Positions 1 through 7,813 of a stretch of DNA of 56,905 bases are shown here, piece by piece. Source of the stretch: a virus; IMG/VR virus record IMGVR_UViG_3300035187_002953, positions 1 through 56,905 of that record; one strand, given 5' to 3'. The notes under the pieces were generated by a model that was not told the DNA's origin, did no database searches, and worked only from the letters and a program-made list of their open reading frames with translations. The translations under genes were made by a program, and so were the position numbers. Numbering within the stretch: position 1 is the first letter of the stretch; every line of letters begins with the position of its first letter.

Positions 1-638
1 AAGATGAAGTCTGTTGGAACATGATTTTCGGCCATAAGAACAGCTGCCATGTCGATAATATCATCCCATGTAATGGTCTTGTTGGCTGCGCCATCAATTC
101 CACGACCGGTTGTATCGGCATATGAACCACTCTCATTGTCAAAAACAATGCTTGCTGCATCCTTGAATCTGCTCAACGCAATTTGCTCTTTCAAACGAGC
201 CATTGCGCGACCAGCTGCACGGACATGCAGGCCAACGATATCCCAAAGTGAATCTGAGATGACTTCCTCTGTGAAAGCCAACTTGACACCCTTCTTGGAT
301 ACTTTACCTTCTACTTGCTTCGCAAAAGCGAGAGCTTGTTCTGGATATTCTTGTCCTTCTGGGATCTCTGCTGCCTGGATTGCGTTAACTGCTGGGAACT
401 CCAAGGAGCGTCCCTTACCTAGGCGTACAGTCGAAAGCAGTGGCGTTACCAACAATTGTGGCTCTGCTGCTTCTTTCAATGTACGTGAGATAACCTTAGG
501 AAAGAGGGCTGCTGCATCTGGTGATGCAAAAGCTTCTCTAATAGTTACTCTATTATCTCTATCGAGATAACCGTCCTCAGTTAATGCTGTTTCCCAAGCT
601 GGGAGACCCGAGAGGAGCTCTTGGATTGATTTACTCAT
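1..638 (-). CDS. Major capsid protein, N-terminal part (cut by window edge)
   Basis: About 212 residues are visible; the gene continues beyond position 1. It starts at ATG 638 behind a strong AGGAGG site at about 650. The reading MSKSIQELLSGLPAWETAL, then FPKVISRTLKEAAEPQLLV and GKVSKKGVKLAFTEEVISD, resembles the N-terminal arm and E-loop region of HK97-fold capsid proteins of large phages. The position right after the prohead protease and a second head protein supports this. It builds the icosahedral shell. No in-frame CGG codon is present. The family call is by pattern recognition, not by search. Confidence 0.75.
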   Translation of the reverse strand, partial: MSKSIQELLSGLPAWETALTEDGYLDRDNRVTIREAFASPDAAALFPKVISRTLKEAAEPQLLVTPLLSTVRLGKGRSLEFPAVNAIQAAEIPEGQEYPEQALAFAKQVEGKVSKKGVKLAFTEEVISDSLWDIVGLHVRAAGRAMARLKEQIALSRFKDAASIVFDNESGSYADTTGRGIDGAANKTITWDDIIDMAAVLMAENHVPTDFI

Positions 639-680
639 CTTAGGATTATTCCTCCTGTTAGTGTTTTCTTTTGTTTATTA

Positions 681-1442
681 TTACAGTGTAAGATTGACAC
701 GGAATGCGCCAAGTACATTTGTTACATCCAGGTTTGAGCGGATGCCCAGTTTGCCCTGATAGGTGCCTGCCTTAGTGACCTCAAATACGGTCTTAAGAGC
801 ACCAGGATCCGATGGCAATTGCATGTAGGAAAGCAGACCATCATCAAAGTTGGTTGCAAACTTTTCTACTTCAATAACCTTACCCACCTGGAGGTAAGGA
901 TTTGTACCGCACAGTGCCGTGGTTAACGTTACTGGGCGACCCATGTGGTCAGCTCTAATCAAAGAACCTACTTCCACATTTGAGTTGATTCCACCGATAA
1001 TTGGATACTCTACATAGCCGTGGGTAATGAAACCTGCGCCCTGTGAAGTGCCCTTATCAAATGGTCTGTAGAGATCGTACTGAGCAACACCGACTGGTGT
1101 TGACAGTGTCGCTACAGTGACTGCTGTATCTACTGAACCACTGCTATATGCAGGCGTTGCAGCGTTTGTTGGATCCCAGCTTGCAATGGTATCGCCCCAT
1201 GTTTGGTCAGCGGCACTACCGTTAGCTGGTACGAATCTTGCATCACCATTTGCATCAGCGACAACCGAAAGAATAGTTCCCTTAGGAATTACGATTTCAA
1301 AGCGATCATCTTCTGAGTCAAGGTACCACGTTGGCAAAGCAACGTGTGGAAGGATGTAGGCTGCTGGTGCAATACCCTCAGAAACTACGAATCTTCCTGA
1401 TCCGGTTTTAGCATATACTTTACGAAATTTAGCTAATGACAT
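681..1442 (-). CDS. Putative head (decoration-like) protein between scaffold and capsid genes
   Basis: A 253-residue protein, 42 bases upstream of the capsid gene and transcribed with it. It is rich in Gly, Thr and Val, predicted mostly beta, with no signal peptide or membrane segment. The start ATG 1442 follows an AAGGAGAAT-like site. In large phages the gene between protease-scaffold and major capsid often encodes a decoration or head-completion protein; that role is inferred from position only. No conserved motif recognised. Confidence 0.5.
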   Translation of the reverse strand: MSLAKFRKVYAKTGSGRFVVSEGIAPAAYILPHVALPTWYLDSEDDRFEIVIPKGTILSVVADANGDARFVPANGSAADQTWGDTIASWDPTNAATPAYSSGSVDTAVTVATLSTPVGVAQYDLYRPFDKGTSQGAGFITHGYVEYPIIGGINSNVEVGSLIRADHMGRPVTLTTALCGTNPYLQVGKVIEVEKFATNFDDGLLSYMQLPSDPGALKTVFEVTKAGTYQGKLGIRSNLDVTNVLGAFRVNLTL

Positions 1443-1461
1443 TTTTATTCTCCTTGTTTAA

Positions 1462-2934
1462 TTAAAGTTTACGACGGCCCATAAAGGCATCAACGAAAAG
1501 TTGTTCTGCAAGATCGACTTCTGGGATTTCTACTTTTGCTGTCTCTTTTTCAAGAGAGAGAACATTAGCTTCTTCCTTCGAGCCTTCTGCTTCACTTGTA
1601 ATTTCTGGTACTTGATTGCTAGAAATTTTCTTAGCTGGCATTTTTGCAATATCTCTTAAAGAGTCAGCGAGCGATGCTGCTGTTCTTTGTGAGTGATCTT
1701 TTATCAGTTCATCTCTATTTTCAATTGCTTCAACGCCGGCTGCAATCTTTGCATCGACTACTCTTTCCGACAATACCCTATGAAGTGCCGACTTAAGGTT
1801 TTTGTTTTCTTCTTCAAGAAGAGCTACCTTTGCTAAAAGATCATCATTTTGCTCAACGGCATCGACTGTTGTTTCGTCTTTGAGCTCTTGATCTTCTATT
1901 GGTTGAACTTCTTCTTCCTGAGTTACATCAGGATTTTCTGTTGATTCTTCAGCTTTTTCGGACTTAGCTTCTTCTTGCACATCCGACTTATCTGCGTCTT
2001 CAACTGAAATCTCTTTAGACTCTTCTGCATCAGCTACAACCTCTGGGGTTGCAACAGTGTCTTCTGAATCAGCTTCTACTACTTCTTGCTCAACAGCAGC
2101 TTCTTCCTTGTTTAAGGCGTCAGCGGCTATCGACGACAAATCATCGCTGAGCTCATTAGCTACGGCCAAGATGTCTTCTTCTTCTTTAAGAACGGTCATT
2201 TCAGAATTCTCCTCATTGTTCTTTGAGTCCTGCCTAGATGATAGTAATGCACTATCATTAATAATGTAATTATCGCTCTCTTGAACAGACATAGCTGACA
2301 AGAAAGCGCCCTTCAACTGAAGGTACACAGGTCTCGATTCTTTCTTTTTCATGCCAGTAAAAAGCGACTTGCTTTCACTGACCGAATACACTTCTTCCTC
2401 ATCCATACTTAGGATAAAGGCAGAACTTCTAGCTACCCAGTCTGAGTCGTTAACTTTAACATCACCACTAGATGGGGCCTTACTTCTAACGCTAGATCTT
2501 TGGTCTGCTGGCTGATTGACAAAAGAGTATTCTTTAAACGACAGCTCTTGCATTTCTATGTAGGCAACTTTACCCTTATAGACTTGACCTCTTTTATACT
2601 TAGACATCTTTGGTCTTCCGCTTGCGTCTTCTTTAGCAAGGTCTTCACCGCTAATGCTGCAAATAGCTTTTCCGGCTCTTCCGCCTACTGAGCCAGTTAG
2701 ATACCTTTTGTCCATGACTTTCTGAGCAGCTACTGGATCTGTGATAGCTATTTGCAAACGTACGAACTTAGAGCCATCTGCTTCTTGGTCCATCTTTGCA
2801 GCCATTACTCTGCCGATAGGCTCAGTGTTAAGGTCGTGATTTAAAATAATAGGCTTAGGGTATGGTTCAACCCATGACTGTAAAGCTTTGTCTAATTCTT
2901 CTGCTGAGTAATTATTGTAATTACCAGTTAGTCC
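1462..2934 (-). CDS. Prohead protease-scaffold fusion, main part (read after +1 shift)
   Basis: This frame is open from 2949 down to 1462 but has no well-placed start near its beginning; the first ATG at 2805 is inside the protease domain. From 2934 it reads GLTGNYNNYSAEELDKAL, then a WVEPYPKPIILNHD segment whose His is the likely catalytic residue, and later KAICSISGE with a likely catalytic Ser. This is the fold of T4 gp21/U9-type prohead proteases. After about residue 170 the protein becomes a long acidic Glu/Ser-rich region and a coiled coil (LLAKVALLEEENKNLKSAL), typical of a scaffold core. The protease would mature the prohead by cutting the scaffold. Its N-terminal strand lies in the preceding frame (2921-3061), so a +1 shift at CGGA 2935-2932 is needed for a whole enzyme. 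Confidence 0.75.
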   Translation of the reverse strand, partial: GLTGNYNNYSAEELDKALQSWVEPYPKPIILNHDLNTEPIGRVMAAKMDQEADGSKFVRLQIAITDPVAAQKVMDKRYLTGSVGGRAGKAICSISGEDLAKEDASGRPKMSKYKRGQVYKGKVAYIEMQELSFKEYSFVNQPADQRSSVRSKAPSSGDVKVNDSDWVARSSAFILSMDEEEVYSVSESKSLFTGMKKKESRPVYLQLKGAFLSAMSVQESDNYIINDSALLSSRQDSKNNEENSEMTVLKEEEDILAVANELSDDLSSIAADALNKEEAAVEQEVVEADSEDTVATPEVVADAEESKEISVEDADKSDVQEEAKSEKAEESTENPDVTQEEEVQPIEDQELKDETTVDAVEQNDDLLAKVALLEEENKNLKSALHRVLSERVVDAKIAAGVEAIENRDELIKDHSQRTAASLADSLRDIAKMPAKKISSNQVPEITSEAEGSKEEANVLSLEKETAKVEIPEVDLAEQLFVDAFMGRRKL

Positions 2935-3061
2935 GTTCGTGGATTGCGGCTACTTCAATTATTAGACCATGGGTCAATGAATTTGATTCTGAAAAATTAA
3001 AGTCTTCCTTTTTCATTTCAGGAAGCTCTATAGTGAAACTTTCTTTAAAATCAAATGCCAT
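2921..3061 (-). CDS. Prohead protease, N-terminal segment before the +1 shift
   Basis: ATG 3061 follows a GGAGATAAC site. The frame reads MAFDFKESFTIELPEM and LTHGLIIEVAAIHE, then CGG, and stops at TAA 2923-2921 after 46 residues. The first beta strands of prohead proteases end in an I-H-x-G-x-T-x-N pattern. Here IHE lies in this frame and GLTGN lies in the +1 frame. The two frames overlap by only 26 bases (2949-2924), and the sole in-frame CGG lies in that overlap. Without the shift only a 46-residue peptide is made. Confidence 0.7.
   Translation of the reverse strand: MAFDFKESFTIELPEMKKEDFNFSESNSLTHGLIIEVAAIHERTNW
2932..2935 (-). other. Apparent +1 frameshift site 1 (GAA CGG A)
   Basis: Read on the minus strand: GAA CGG ACT in frame 0, GAA C GGA CTA in the +1 frame. 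Skipping C 2935 gives IHE-GLTGNYNN, which restores the conserved glycine of the protease motif. This favours reading GGA as Gly over a four-base CGGA arginine. Confidence 0.7.
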
Positions 3062-3146
3062 TGTTATCTCCGTTTATTTTAATATCTTAACTTATAGTAA
3101 TATATTTTACATGATTAAACACATTTATGCAAATATATTCAACTGT

Positions 3147-3917
3147 TTATACTGATTGATAGGCTACTTGCTGCCTACTGTCTCCCTTTTCTAAGAATTC
3201 CTGCATTTGGCCTTGACCCATAATGTGTGGAGTATATATATAAGACGCAGAAAAAAGGTTATAATTTTTTTCTGCGCAGTTTTTACTCCAACCTAGATCT
3301 TCGCCTTGTGCGTGAAATTCATAGTTTATATTTTTATACACATCCTTCGACATCATCTTAGCTGCCATTATAACATCTGATTGGAAGTAAGACCCTAACG
3401 GATAAGAAATATTTCTATGAGCCTTTTCATAGTTAGTACCATTAACCCATGACATCACACTAGGAAAGTCAATTCCAAATGGTGTCATAAACATCAACGT
3501 ATTAACTGCGTCAGCGCCCATAGAAATATGACTTAATAATAATTCTATTGTGTTTGGATTAGTAAGTAAAACATCTGAGTCAAGACTAAAATATGCATCG
3601 GCGTTTGCGTCTCTTACTTTTTCTAAAATAGAATTACGCATTGAAACCATATTAGTATATTTAGCATAAGACCATTGACGGGTCCCTTCTTTGTGTGAGA
3701 AATGAGCTAAATCATCTCTTACTTCTAAATCAAATATTTTTACTTCCGGATGATGCTTCTTCCAAGCAGATAATACTCCTATAGTTTCATCATCATCAGT
3801 TCCCAGTTCAAAAACAAAACCAATATCAGATAAGTTGACAGACTGGTTTTCAATGAAGTACAACCAAGCTGGCAAAATCCAATCTCGTTTATAAATTGGG
3901 CATCCTATAATTATCAT
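3147..3917 (-). CDS. GT-A-type glycosyltransferase
   Basis: About 256 residues from ATG 3917; a TTG three codons upstream is the alternative start. The N-terminus MIIIGCPIYKRDWILPAW matches the beta1 strand of GT-A enzymes. SLDSDVLL near residue 115 is a DxD motif that binds metal and nucleotide sugar, and a GEDLGW segment near residue 210 is acceptor/catalytic-loop-like. It probably transfers a sugar to a virion protein or host structure in the cytosol. It sits among head genes, between the protease and portal. Confidence 0.7.
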   Translation of the reverse strand: MIIIGCPIYKRDWILPAWLYFIENQSVNLSDIGFVFELGTDDDETIGVLSAWKKHHPEVKIFDLEVRDDLAHFSHKEGTRQWSYAKYTNMVSMRNSILEKVRDANADAYFSLDSDVLLTNPNTIELLLSHISMGADAVNTLMFMTPFGIDFPSVMSWVNGTNYEKAHRNISYPLGSYFQSDVIMAAKMMSKDVYKNINYEFHAQGEDLGWSKNCAEKNYNLFSASYIYTPHIMGQGQMQEFLEKGDSRQQVAYQSV

Positions 3918-3974
3918 CAAACACAATCTTTCATCTTAAAGTTTTTTAATTCCAAACACTTTTATTAATTGTTT

Positions 3975-4133
3975 TTAGTACTTTGGCTTCTTCTTCTTTT
4001 TAGCAATTGCTGCTTGAAGAAATGGTGGCAGCTTCTTCTGCGCTGGCGTCATGCCGTCCGTTTTTGCTGCAGCTTTTTTAGCTGCTGGTGCTGCTTTTTT
4101 TGCCATTTTCTTTGATACTTTCTTCATTGCCAT
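3975..4133 (-). CDS. Small Lys/Ala-rich basic protein 1
   Basis: 52 residues, MAMKKVSKKMAKKAAPAA at the start, ending in KKKKKPKY. The composition resembles histone-H1 or HU tails and suggests nucleic acid binding. It is one of a run of tiny basic genes between glycosyltransferase and portal. Function is inferred from composition only. Confidence 0.6.
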   Translation of the reverse strand: MAMKKVSKKMAKKAAPAAKKAAAKTDGMTPAQKKLPPFLQAAIAKKKKKPKY

Positions 4134-4141
4134 ATTTTTGT

Positions 4142-4339
4142 CTACTTCTTTCTTTTGTTGATTTTTCCTAGCGTTTTTGCTAGATTTGCTTGTTTTACAG
4201 TTAGCTTACTATATCGCGTTGGATTTTTTGTGACTGCTGCTGCCATAGCTGGAACTGATTTACCAGCCTTTTTTGCTTTCTTAGTAAAAGCTCCAGGCCT
4301 TTTGATTGCCCCTGCTATCCAATTCTTTTTGGCTGCCAT
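4142..4339 (-). CDS. Small Lys/Ala-rich basic protein 2
   Basis: 65 residues beginning MAAKKNWIAGAIKRPGAF and ending KINKRKK. Strongly basic, no Cys, no membrane segment. Its ATG overlaps the stop of the upstream gene (TAATG), so the two are translationally coupled. Probably a packaged or DNA-condensing protein; unproven. Confidence 0.65.
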   Translation of the reverse strand: MAAKKNWIAGAIKRPGAFTKKAKKAGKSVPAMAAAVTKNPTRYSKLTVKQANLAKTLGKINKRKK

Positions 4340-4500
4340 TACTTCTTTTTCCTTGCAGCTCTCATATTATCAATTAGATTTGGATATGGTCGTCCTGCAG
4401 CTTTTGCCATTGCTTTTGCTGAAGCTTTTGCTTTAGTACTTAGTTTTTTAGGTTTAGATTTTGGACTTGGTTTATCCCAAACTTTTTTCTTACTAGCCAT
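4339..4500 (-). CDS. Small Lys-rich basic protein 3
   Basis: 53 residues, MASKKKVWDKPSPKSKPKK at the start and RAARKKK at the end. Stop TAA overlaps the next start. Same composition as its neighbours, no recognised domain. Confidence 0.6.
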   Translation of the reverse strand: MASKKKVWDKPSPKSKPKKLSTKAKASAKAMAKAAGRPYPNLIDNMRAARKKK

Positions 4501-4503
4501 AAT

Positions 4504-4806
4504 TTACTTCTTTCCTTTATTTCTTTTGGAAATAGCTGCAGCTTTCTTTTTAGCATCAGCTTTTGATGAAGCCCCCCAAGCCTTAAGTGACAATAAAAGT
4601 CTTGTTGGTTCACCGTTTGGTTTACGTTCTGGACCAGGCATTCCGCCCATGCGTGCAAGGAATGAGGCACGTCTTGGGTTGTCGCCTGATTTTACTGGTG
4701 CCTTTAAGTTCATGCCTTGCTTCTTTGCTGAAGCACGCCCTTTTGCGTTAAGTCCACCTTTAGGGTTTTTACCCGCTTTTGTTTGCCATGCTGGTGATTT
4801 AGCCAT
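4504..4806 (-). CDS. DUF6321-like basic phage protein
   Basis: 100 residues. NPKGGLNAKGRASAKKQG, then SGDNPRRASFLARMGGMPGP and GEPTRLLLSLKAWGASSKAD, is a pattern I recall from the widespread phage family DUF6321. The function of that family is not known to me. It lies in the run of basic genes next to the portal. Confidence 0.7.
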   Translation of the reverse strand: MAKSPAWQTKAGKNPKGGLNAKGRASAKKQGMNLKAPVKSGDNPRRASFLARMGGMPGPERKPNGEPTRLLLSLKAWGASSKADAKKKAAAISKRNKGKK

Positions 4807-4931
4807 TACTTTTTCTTCTTTGCTTTGTTCTTAGTCTTGGAAGATTTTGCTGGCTTTGCATCAATTCCGTATGCAGAATTGTTTTGCCCCATTCTAGGAC
4901 CAGCTATATAAATTTTCTTTTTCATAACCAT
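4806..4931 (-). CDS. Very small Lys-rich protein
   Basis: 41 residues: MVMKKKIYIAGPRMGQNN, then a Lys-rich tail ending NKAKKKK. It ends in TAATG shared with the next gene start. Unknown function; part of the basic-protein run. Confidence 0.55.
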   Translation of the reverse strand: MVMKKKIYIAGPRMGQNNSAYGIDAKPAKSSKTKNKAKKKK

Positions 4932-4958
4932 TGCTTTACTCCTTTACTTCTGCAATCA

Positions 4959-5270
4959 TTATTCTTTAGTTTTAGCTTTAGCCTTTACTTCTTTTGATTC
5001 AACATCTTCTTTTACTTCTAAAGTGTCGATCTTAGGTTCTGCAATTTTTTCTTCTACTGTTACTTTTTTTTCTTCTACTACTGCAGTAGGTTGTTTTTCA
5101 TCTTCGTCTGAAGAAAGAAAATCTTCTATAATATCCATTTTTTCTTTTAGCTCTTCTATAACTGGAATCAATTGCTCTAATATGCTTAACACATGGACAT
5201 TAGCCAAACGGTACTGGCTATTTAAAACAGAATTTTCTAATTCTTCTAACAGATTTTCATCTACTATCAT
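4959..5270 (-). CDS. Acidic/charged coiled-coil protein next to portal
   Basis: 103 residues. The first 55 form a Leu-rich helix (NVHVLSILEQLIPVIEELK); the rest is a low-complexity Glu/Lys/Val tail. It follows the portal gene by 7 bases. Unknown; a portal-associated or scaffold-like helper is possible. Confidence 0.55.
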   Translation of the reverse strand: MIVDENLLEELENSVLNSQYRLANVHVLSILEQLIPVIEELKEKMDIIEDFLSSDEDEKQPTAVVEEKKVTVEEKIAEPKIDTLEVKEDVESKEVKAKAKTKE

Positions 5271-5277
5271 ATATCTC

Positions 5278-6915
5278 CTATAGTGTAATCGGGTTATTTT
5301 CTTCGACTACAGTATAGTCGTTATCGAGCAACTTTTCAATTGCTGGAAGCCAACTTAAATCATCAGCTGATCTTTTAATATTAGAAGATTTGTTTCTTCC
5401 GAACTGGTTAGATGGTCGAGCTTTATTCCCAGCATCTTTTGTTTTAGAAGGTAGATTTACCTGACCCTTAGGTGCTGGTGTTTGTCCGTCTCCAGTTTTG
5501 CTAGTAGAAGTTGCTGCTGGCGTTGGAGCTACTGCAGCTGCATTTGCTGCTATATCCATTTGCATTTTTGCCTGCAAAGCCATATATAATTGTTGTTCAT
5601 CTAACTCAGAGCTTAGGCCAAGTACTAATCTTGCTTCGTCTAATGTTATTAGATTATTAACATACTTCTGGATTAAATGGTTTTCTTTCTTAACCTGAGT
5701 ATCAACATCTATCTCTTTAAATCGCAAGAAACATCTATCTGATATAGTATCTTCTATTGGGTTTGCAATTGGATCAAAGCCACCTTCAAAAAGAAGTTCG
5801 TTAAATATATGCAGTCTTACTAGATCAGAGAACTGCTTTTGTAATTGCTTAACCTTGTCATACAAAGCAGCGTCTAGTCTTTCGGTAACTGATCTGTTAC
5901 CACCATTCATGCTCATACCAAGATGGTGAGGAGCAACGCCTAGACCTACTGCAACTCTTTCTTTGAAATGATTTAGGTACTGTGATGCATCAAGTGCAGT
6001 GTTGTTAGCCCCAATGACGTCTACAGCGTGTCTGAATGGCAATATTAGCCCACCTTCAGCTCTTATGTTTTCTATCTCAGCTGCAGCTTTTGTTATTTCT
6101 TCTGGCTCTGCTGGTTGCTCTGCTGTACCAATCGTGTACTTGTAAAGTGGGAATAGTTCTCTATGGACTAAGTTTTGTATATCTTCTTCCATTTGTCTTA
6201 ATGCAATAATGTCATCAAGGACAGTAGACAAAGCTGGAGTACCAAAAGCTCTTCCTGGCTTTTTATCAAAGTACATGTGTATTACGCGCTCGGCAGACCA
6301 TACTGGGTCTTTGTCGTTTGGCGAATATGTTAAAGGGTCAGTTGCCTGTTGGTAGGCTTTAGCTCTGTTCTGCTTGTCTCTTAAAATGTATACTTGCTCA
6401 GTAGGTATCAGATAGAACCCAGCAATTGGGTCGCTACCATTAACTGGAGTTAAAGTATCAGGGAAGTAAGAACTTAAATCAGCCCTAGCTTTGACAATAA
6501 AAACGTTTGAATACTTTATTAGCTGGTCAGACAGTTCCATCAAAAATTCCGAAAACGGTCTTTTCATCGTCATTTCAAAAAAGTCTATTCTCCTATAAAG
6601 ATAGGAAACAGCCTCTTCGTTCTCGCCAATGATTTCCCAGCCCTCTTTCCAAAAGAGTTCACGGTGCTTAGACACAGCCTGACGGGCATAGCCGTCTGTG
6701 TCACAAGCTTGGGTAATCCTATTAAAGTCGTACGGAGACGGCTCGAAAGCAGCTCTTGTGTCATAATAATAAGAAGAACCTCGAAAGCCTAAAGCTAACG
6801 CAGCTATCTTAATGCTCTTACTTAAGCCTTTTAATTCTTCTGGTTTTAACGCTTTTTCAACTACTGAAGAGCCACTATTGTCAGAGAAAAAAGGCAGATA
6901 TGATCTAACGGCCAT
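5278..6915 (-). CDS. Portal protein
   Basis: 545 residues, usual length for portals. AVSKHRELFWKEGWEI near the N-terminus, then DQLIKYSNVFIVKARAD, VIHMYFDKKPGRAFGTPAL and the long helix region VGLGVAPHHLGMSMNGGNRS, give the typical portal order (wing, clip, stem/crown). The dodecameric portal forms the DNA channel at one capsid vertex and binds the terminase. The Ala/Pro/Thr-rich C-terminal tail is probably disordered. No in-frame CGG. Confidence 0.85.
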   Translation of the reverse strand: MAVRSYLPFFSDNSGSSVVEKALKPEELKGLSKSIKIAALALGFRGSSYYYDTRAAFEPSPYDFNRITQACDTDGYARQAVSKHRELFWKEGWEIIGENEEAVSYLYRRIDFFEMTMKRPFSEFLMELSDQLIKYSNVFIVKARADLSSYFPDTLTPVNGSDPIAGFYLIPTEQVYILRDKQNRAKAYQQATDPLTYSPNDKDPVWSAERVIHMYFDKKPGRAFGTPALSTVLDDIIALRQMEEDIQNLVHRELFPLYKYTIGTAEQPAEPEEITKAAAEIENIRAEGGLILPFRHAVDVIGANNTALDASQYLNHFKERVAVGLGVAPHHLGMSMNGGNRSVTERLDAALYDKVKQLQKQFSDLVRLHIFNELLFEGGFDPIANPIEDTISDRCFLRFKEIDVDTQVKKENHLIQKYVNNLITLDEARLVLGLSSELDEQQLYMALQAKMQMDIAANAAAVAPTPAATSTSKTGDGQTPAPKGQVNLPSKTKDAGNKARPSNQFGRNKSSNIKRSADDLSWLPAIEKLLDNDYTVVEENNPITL

Positions 6916-6972
6916 AGGATATACCCTGCTTTAAACTAGGTTTAATTATAATAGTAATTGAAATTACTAATT

Positions 6973-7167
6973 TTACTTACTTGTTTCAGACAATCCAGAC
7001 ATTTCGAAAGATTTCTTAATAATAAGACTCTTAACTGCTTCAAGCCAAAAGATTGTTTCAGTTTCAGAAAAATCGCTCTTATAGGAAAGATTTTGCTGTG
7101 AAATCTTAATAACTACAGTTGCCTCTTGCTGGACATCTTCTACTTCTACATTGGTATCTTCACTCAT
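6973..7167 (-). CDS. Small acidic protein, unknown
   Basis: 64 residues, MSEDTNVEVEDVQQEATVV. Its ATG overlaps the stop of the upstream gene (ATGA), indicating coupling. No recognised domain; lies between tail fibre and portal genes. Confidence 0.5.
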   Translation of the reverse strand: MSEDTNVEVEDVQQEATVVIKISQQNLSYKSDFSETETIFWLEAVKSLIIKKSFEMSGLSETSK

Positions 7168-7349
7168 TGAAAGTCATCCTTTTGTTTTGTGTTTTTTATT
7201 GTTTCTGGTTCTTTTGCAGGAGCGTTTAAATTAATCTCAGCTGTAAGCTGTTTAATTGTAGCATCCTTTATTATGCCTTCAAGAACTAAGGCGTTTACCT
7301 TGTCCTGGAAAGCTTGCATGATGAAATTTACATCTAAATTATTTTCCAT
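7164..7349 (-). CDS. Small helical protein, unknown
   Basis: 61 residues with a helix (MQAFQDKVNALVLEGIIKD) and a charged tail. It begins right after the tail fibre gene and overlaps the next gene by 4 bases. Could be a fibre chaperone or trimerisation helper by position; unproven. Confidence 0.5.
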   Translation of the reverse strand: MENNLDVNFIMQAFQDKVNALVLEGIIKDATIKQLTAEINLNAPAKEPETIKNTKQKDDFQ

Positions 7350-7357
7350 GAATTTTA

Positions 7358-7813
7358 TTATATCATCTTAGCTTCTAAAGTAGCAACTTTTGCAGATAAT
7401 TCTTGTATTGCTTTAATTATAGGAGATATAAATTCCTCATACCTAAGTGCTTGGTCTGAGTCTGGGTTTTCCGTATCTGTTAATATCCATGGGCCAAAAT
7501 CCTTTGGATCAATATTGTTTTTATCTATTGCTTCTTTAACTTCCTGAGCAATCAAACCTAGGTGCCTTCTTTTACCTGGAGCACCTATTCTTACCTCTGG
7601 TATATGTGTAATTGGATCTCTTATTTCTTCTCCGTTTTCGTCCAATACTGCTTCCATGTAAGAAGCTATTCTTCTGTAAGAAACTGGGCGTAAGTCATTA
7701 ATGAAATCTAACCCAATATGTATATCTTCTATTGCTGTTTTTGTTCTTCTGTCTGAAGTATTTATTGAACCATCAATCGACCAAACTTCTGTCCATCTAT
7801 AATCTGAAACTCC
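7358..7813 (-). CDS. Tail fibre, segment 3: S74 intramolecular chaperone
   Basis: Read after the second +1 shift. It starts GVSDYRWTEVW, then SINTSDRRTKTAIEDIHIG, HLGLIAQEVKEAI and ends with a coiled coil (SPIIKAIQELSAKVATLEAK). This is the classic peptidase_S74/endosialidase chaperone domain, which trimerises the fibre and cuts itself off. An internal ATG at 7657 would give only a headless fragment without the SDRR motif, so independent translation is unlikely. Confidence 0.8.
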   Translation of the reverse strand, partial: GVSDYRWTEVWSIDGSINTSDRRTKTAIEDIHIGLDFINDLRPVSYRRIASYMEAVLDENGEEIRDPITHIPEVRIGAPGKRRHLGLIAQEVKEAIDKNNIDPKDFGPWILTDTENPDSDQALRYEEFISPIIKAIQELSAKVATLEAKMI

